A DNA stretch of 25,934 nt from UBA6136 sp044351045. Lineage in GTDB: Bacteria; Pseudomonadota; Gammaproteobacteria; Methylococcales; Methylococcaceae. The translations under genes and the position numbers were made by a program. The stretch covers positions 1 through 25,934 of the forward strand of contig JBILGM010000045.1 of NCBI GenBank assembly GCA_044351045.1, in the 5' to 3' direction. Positions 22,485 to 25,934 of this stretch are shown in pieces; within the stretch, counting starts at the first letter, position 1, and every line of letters begins with the position of its first letter. The notes beneath the pieces are model-generated. The model ran no database searches. It worked only from the letters and a program-made list of their open reading frames with translations, and was not told where the DNA came from.

Positions 22485-25400
22485 ATGCTTTTCGCCCGCA
22501 ACTTACTGCTTTCCTCCTGTCTGGTTTTGTTGGTGGGAAGCTGTATATCCAATCCTACCTGGGCAAACACGGCTATCGCGCCGATTCAAACCATCACCGC
22601 GTCGTCAGCGTCATCGGTTTATAAATTGGCCAGGGGTACATTGCCAGTCCCACCCAGTAGCGGTGATGTCCTTACAAATCAAAAAAAATATTTCAAGGTC
22701 GATGCGGGCAGTTCTTTTGTTTGCGGGATACGGCAAATAGACCGCGGCCTGGACTGCTGGGGGCTGAATGATTTTGGGCAGACGACCGCCCCGAAAGGCA
22801 GATTCAAGCAATTATCCCTGGGTGAAATGCACGGCTGTGCGATTCGTCTAGATAACCGTCTGGTGTGTTGGGGTAATGCGGGCGCGCGACCCAATTTGGA
22901 GCAAGCCAAAGGCCATTACCTACAGGTCTCATCCGGCGATAGCCATACCTGCGCGATCAAAAAGAACAGTTTGGCAATCACGTGCTGGGGTGAAAATAAA
23001 TATGGCCAGGCCATGGCGCCGGCTGGCCGGTTCAAACAAGTCAGCGCAAGAAATAACCAGGCCTGTGCTATTACCACGAAAAAGACTCTGCTCTGTTGGG
23101 GTGAGGACGCGTTTACAAAATTTGCTCGACCGATTGGTGAATTTATTGATATCAGTGTCGGAAAGCTTCATGGGTGTGCCGTCCGTGACGCTGATCGCAG
23201 TATGGTGTGCTGGGGAAACAACCAATTCGGGATACTCGCGGTGCCGATTGGGATTCGGTTCAACGAGGTCAGTAGCGGGGATTACCACAGTTGTGGCACC
23301 GCAAAAGATGACAACCGCCTCGTCTGCTGGGGCCGAGACCAATGGGGTCAGGTCAGTCAGGTACCCGCGGTTCCCATTAAATCCGAGGGGTTGGGTGGGG
23401 CCTTAACCTGTATCACCAACGCGAAGCGAAACATCATCTGCAGAGGTAGCTATGCCTACAATGATGTGATGTTTGGTGTCGCGGGGCCTGTGCTAGCGGC
23501 TGAAAATTTGGACCCGCACGCGACCAAGTCCGATAACAAAGATGGCCTGGTTAGTAAGACCGGAATTTGGGGAATTGTTGAAAAGGGGGTCGGTTATGGG
23601 CTCAAAGCGTGGGGCGAGAGCATGGAAGCAGGTTCCTCCGGGCAAAAGTTCGTGCTCTTTGCCGCTGGACTGCTGGGTGCCAAGTCGGATTCAAACAAGG
23701 CAGGATTTGAAGAGATTCAGGTCCAGCTCAAGGAAGTTCAACAACAACTGAAGGGGATTGACAAGCAAGTCAAGGAAACCTACGCGGCCGTTCAGCAGTT
23801 GTCCTGCCAAACGGCGATGGCCGAGCTGAAAACCTACCGCGAGACGATAGATAGCGCCCATGATGGATACCAGACCCTTGTGGGCGGGGTGCTGACAGAC
23901 CTCACACATCAACAGCAAGGACTTAGTCCTGACATGACGCTGGTGTTGGAGATAGACCGTTATGCCACCGTCTGGGATGACCCTCTCAAGTCGCAACTTC
24001 GTGATGTCTTGCGGAATACCCATCGTTTTCTGGTCGGCAATGAGTCACCATTTATCAAGTGCATGAATGCCGACCTGGAGGCATGGAGGAAGGCCGCCAC
24101 CCATCCCTTTGATGACAGGAATATCTATAAAGGCGTTTATGACGTCCAGGAACTCAGTGAGATGATGCAGCTAGAGGCCGCCATCATCCTGCAGGACATC
24201 AATGCCAGGCGCGCAATCAAGGCGCTTCGAGATCCAGTGTTTGCCCGACAGCCAGACGCTCCTGCAATTGACCAGAGCTTAGTGCCAGATACAGGACTTT
24301 GTGGTGAGGCACGACGCCAGAAAGCCTCATTTGCAGGCGGCCTGATACCGTTGGAGAAAGCCCGGTGGGTGTATGCGGCGGAATACTGTGACGACAGCAG
24401 CGTCATTGTCAAAAATACCTACAAGCGCCTTGTCCAGCAAATCGAGTTCGCCGGGGCACCGTATACCACTGACTCGGTGGTGGTTTCCTTAAGTGGCAAG
24501 GTGTTTGGACACGGGAACAGTACCAACAATTGGTTATGGATTAATTGGGGTAAGGTAGCCCCGAAGGAAGTCACATTCCTGCATGAGCAAGACTTTCCAG
24601 TGCGCCCTAACAACTGGGATTTTGTCAGGTATTATATAGGCATACATTTTAAAAATGGCGGTGATGCCAACTGGTATTCAGATAACCGAAATAAGACTGG
24701 TCTATGGCAGGGCGCTTCCGATGCCTGGCTGGAGTTATATGCCAGTTTTGATAGTTATTTAAAAGCCAGAAACAAAAAGGGTGACCTTCTGGATATGATG
24801 AGCAAGACCGAGACTCGATGGGTGAATAAGCAAGGCACTGATATCCAGGTAATGCCCTTTGCAAAAATAACTGATAGGCCGCTTTGGATAAGTAATAAGA
24901 AATATGATATGGAATGGAATCGCATTGTAGGAGATAACGAAACTGATTTAATTACTAAAGATGTGCGTTGTTTTATGGCGGCGGGCATTAATCCAGGTTT
25001 TTATTTCAGTAGTGGTGGCAGTCGAAACCCCCGTGAAACACTGAACCTTACCGGTAAGGTATGCAATAGTGAGGAGCTCTCTGCTATGGCTAGAAAAAAC
25101 AGCCCTGATCTTTATGGTAATGGGCCATATACGCGAAATTGGGCAGACGACGATAAATTTTATAAAAAATATGAGAATGAGTTGGGTCAGTGGATATTTT
25201 ATAAACAACCCCTTGAAAATTCGTGGCGCCCCGGATGGCAGAACGCTAAGTTTTTTTGGGACGGTCCACTCATGCACTACCCGGTCGTTAACCTTGCTCA
25301 GCGAACCTGCGAACCCGTTCTGGTCAATCAGGGGGTGGCAGAGGATCCAGTGATTCCATTGCGGAGTAATATGATCGTGAGAGGCGATGGTGTTGAGATC

Positions 25401-25505
25401 CCTACCCGTTGCGGCAAGGATATGGACAAGTTTATCGAGGACCGTGTGCCTCGGCCGTTACTGCCCGTAATTCCTAGCGAAGAAGTCCGTCAACCGATTT
25501 ATTGA
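22485..25505 (+). CDS. Exported seven-bladed RCC1-like propeller joined to coiled coil and unknown C-terminal half
   Basis: This 1006-residue protein starts with a signal peptide, LLLSSCLVLLVGSC, and then NPTWANT; it could be cleaved as a lipoprotein at Cys20 or after TWA. Residues about 68-325 hold seven RCC1-like units of the form 'H-x-C-A-I ... L-x-C-W-G-x-N-x-x-G-Q'. Each has two cysteines, C80/C91, C118/C128, C156/C167, C194/C204, C231/C242, C270/C281 and C309/C319, which would make one disulfide per blade. A helical stretch follows: GIVEKGVGYGLKAW, a hydrophobic FVLFAAGLLGAK (389-400) and a Gln-rich coiled coil FEEIQVQLKEVQQQLKGID (408-426). The last ~550 residues match nothing I know, with many Trp, Tyr and Asn and a fall in GC content from about 24600 to 25260. 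The gene has no close partner except the small exported gene before it. Role could be surface adhesin or toxin; undecided. Confidence 0.8.
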   Translation: MLFARNLLLSSCLVLLVGSCISNPTWANTAIAPIQTITASSASSVYKLARGTLPVPPSSGDVLTNQKKYFKVDAGSSFVCGIRQIDRGLDCWGLNDFGQTTAPKGRFKQLSLGEMHGCAIRLDNRLVCWGNAGARPNLEQAKGHYLQVSSGDSHTCAIKKNSLAITCWGENKYGQAMAPAGRFKQVSARNNQACAITTKKTLLCWGEDAFTKFARPIGEFIDISVGKLHGCAVRDADRSMVCWGNNQFGILAVPIGIRFNEVSSGDYHSCGTAKDDNRLVCWGRDQWGQVSQVPAVPIKSEGLGGALTCITNAKRNIICRGSYAYNDVMFGVAGPVLAAENLDPHATKSDNKDGLVSKTGIWGIVEKGVGYGLKAWGESMEAGSSGQKFVLFAAGLLGAKSDSNKAGFEEIQVQLKEVQQQLKGIDKQVKETYAAVQQLSCQTAMAELKTYRETIDSAHDGYQTLVGGVLTDLTHQQQGLSPDMTLVLEIDRYATVWDDPLKSQLRDVLRNTHRFLVGNESPFIKCMNADLEAWRKAATHPFDDRNIYKGVYDVQELSEMMQLEAAIILQDINARRAIKALRDPVFARQPDAPAIDQSLVPDTGLCGEARRQKASFAGGLIPLEKARWVYAAEYCDDSSVIVKNTYKRLVQQIEFAGAPYTTDSVVVSLSGKVFGHGNSTNNWLWINWGKVAPKEVTFLHEQDFPVRPNNWDFVRYYIGIHFKNGGDANWYSDNRNKTGLWQGASDAWLELYASFDSYLKARNKKGDLLDMMSKTETRWVNKQGTDIQVMPFAKITDRPLWISNKKYDMEWNRIVGDNETDLITKDVRCFMAAGINPGFYFSSGGSRNPRETLNLTGKVCNSEELSAMARKNSPDLYGNGPYTRNWADDDKFYKKYENELGQWIFYKQPLENSWRPGWQNAKFFWDGPLMHYPVVNLAQRTCEPVLVNQGVAEDPVIPLRSNMIVRGDGVEIPTRCGKDMDKFIEDRVPRPLLPVIPSEEVRQPIY

Positions 25506-25601
25506 CGGCCATGACGGTAGCAACTGAGACAATAACGGCCTGACCATTCACGTTTGAGAGATACCCCTTATGCCAAAAAAATAATCAGGTCGGCCGGCCA
25601 T
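25506..25601. other. Intergenic stretch up to the IS481 transposase stop
   Basis: These 96 bases separate the end of the propeller gene from the transposase stop. One IS481 terminal repeat should lie here, but with the other end outside the window I could not identify it. GAGAGATACCCC at 25556-25567 is a possible part of the element end. No terminator hairpin with a T-run is seen. Confidence 0.3.
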
Positions 25602-25934
25602 CTAGGTGTCGAGTCCCGCGAGGTAATAAACCTTTTTTCGAAAGAGATGAGGGTCAGAAGATTGCCACTCCTTCATGCGCTTTACCGGAGATCGGTGATT
25701 CAAGGCCTTTTGCGGTATGTGGTGGTTGTAAAGGTTTACGTAGCGATGGAGTGTGGTTTCTAGATCCTCGGTGGAGGCAAAGTGATGGGTTTGCAGTACC
25801 TCGGCAATCCGGCCATTGAAGCGTTCGACCATGCCATTGGTTTGCGGATGGCGTGGCGGAATCAGGCGATGCTCGATGCCCTGTTCAACACAAGTGCGAT
25901 CGAACACATGATCCCCGGAGGGCCGCTGCTCGCG
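25602..25934 (-). mobile_element. IS481-family transposase, C-terminal part, cut by window edge
   Basis: The minus-strand frame is open to the right edge and reads DHVFDRTCVEQGIEHRLIPP, then RHPQTNGMVERFNGRIAEVL, ASTEDLETTLHRYVNLYNHH and LNHRSPVKRMKEW before TAG at 25602-25604. The PQTNGMVERFNGRI block contains the third catalytic residue (Glu) of the rve-type DDE core, and the HRYVxLYN...P...L...SP end is typical of IS481 transposases. The first two catalytic aspartates would lie beyond the window. The gene converges on the propeller gene. It shows no damage in the visible part. Confidence 0.9.

Overview
The window looks like an accessory stretch of a gammaproteobacterial chromosome. This rests on FabI, ecotin, a Blc-type lipocalin and the protein families overall; the species cannot be fixed from sequence alone. 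It begins inside the 3' end of an IS256-type transposase and ends inside an IS481-type transposase, so both edges are mobile DNA.

Left third (1-7045): a patchwork of toxin-antitoxin genes and decayed signalling genes. It holds a Phd-type antitoxin with no toxin, a FitA/FitB-type RHH/PIN pair, a PIN-like DUF3368 toxin with a Phd/UPF0175-type antitoxin, and a broken Fic gene. Between them lie an intact OmpR-type response regulator followed by a lipoprotein gene with a C-terminal membrane anchor, the last ~20 codons of a second response regulator fused to the broken Fic gene, and a histidine kinase gene with a frameshift and an in-frame stop.

Middle (7152-19707): healthy genes. fabI is followed by a three-gene ABC importer of the nitrate/sulfonate/NMT1 class with a lipoprotein binding protein. 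A divergent ecotin-type protease inhibitor comes next. Then a tightly packed lipid-modification cluster runs from 11198 to 19256: CFA-like methyltransferase, DUF2878, DUF1295, a DUF6134-like exported protein, lipocalin, delta-9-type desaturase, FAD oxidoreductase, DUF1365 and cyclopropane-fatty-acid synthase. Most junctions overlap by 4-8 bases. The plausible shared task is oxidative and methyl editing of unsaturated membrane acyl chains, with transport of the product. A DUF2237 gene follows.

Right third (19771-25934): another two-component pair, response regulator then kinase, is riddled with a frameshift and in-frame TAG, TGA and TAA codons. Then come a short exported protein that may be the truncated front of a MACPF-like protein, and a 1006-residue exported protein. 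The latter has seven RCC1-like blades, each with its own cysteine pair, joined to a coiled-coil/helical segment and a large unrecognised C-terminal half. It is the best candidate here for something undescribed.

A dispersed ~60-base repeat occurs three times between genes (3080, 12261 inverted, 14349). Two near-identical operator geometries (inverted arms with centres 21 bases apart) sit before fic and before the lipid cluster.
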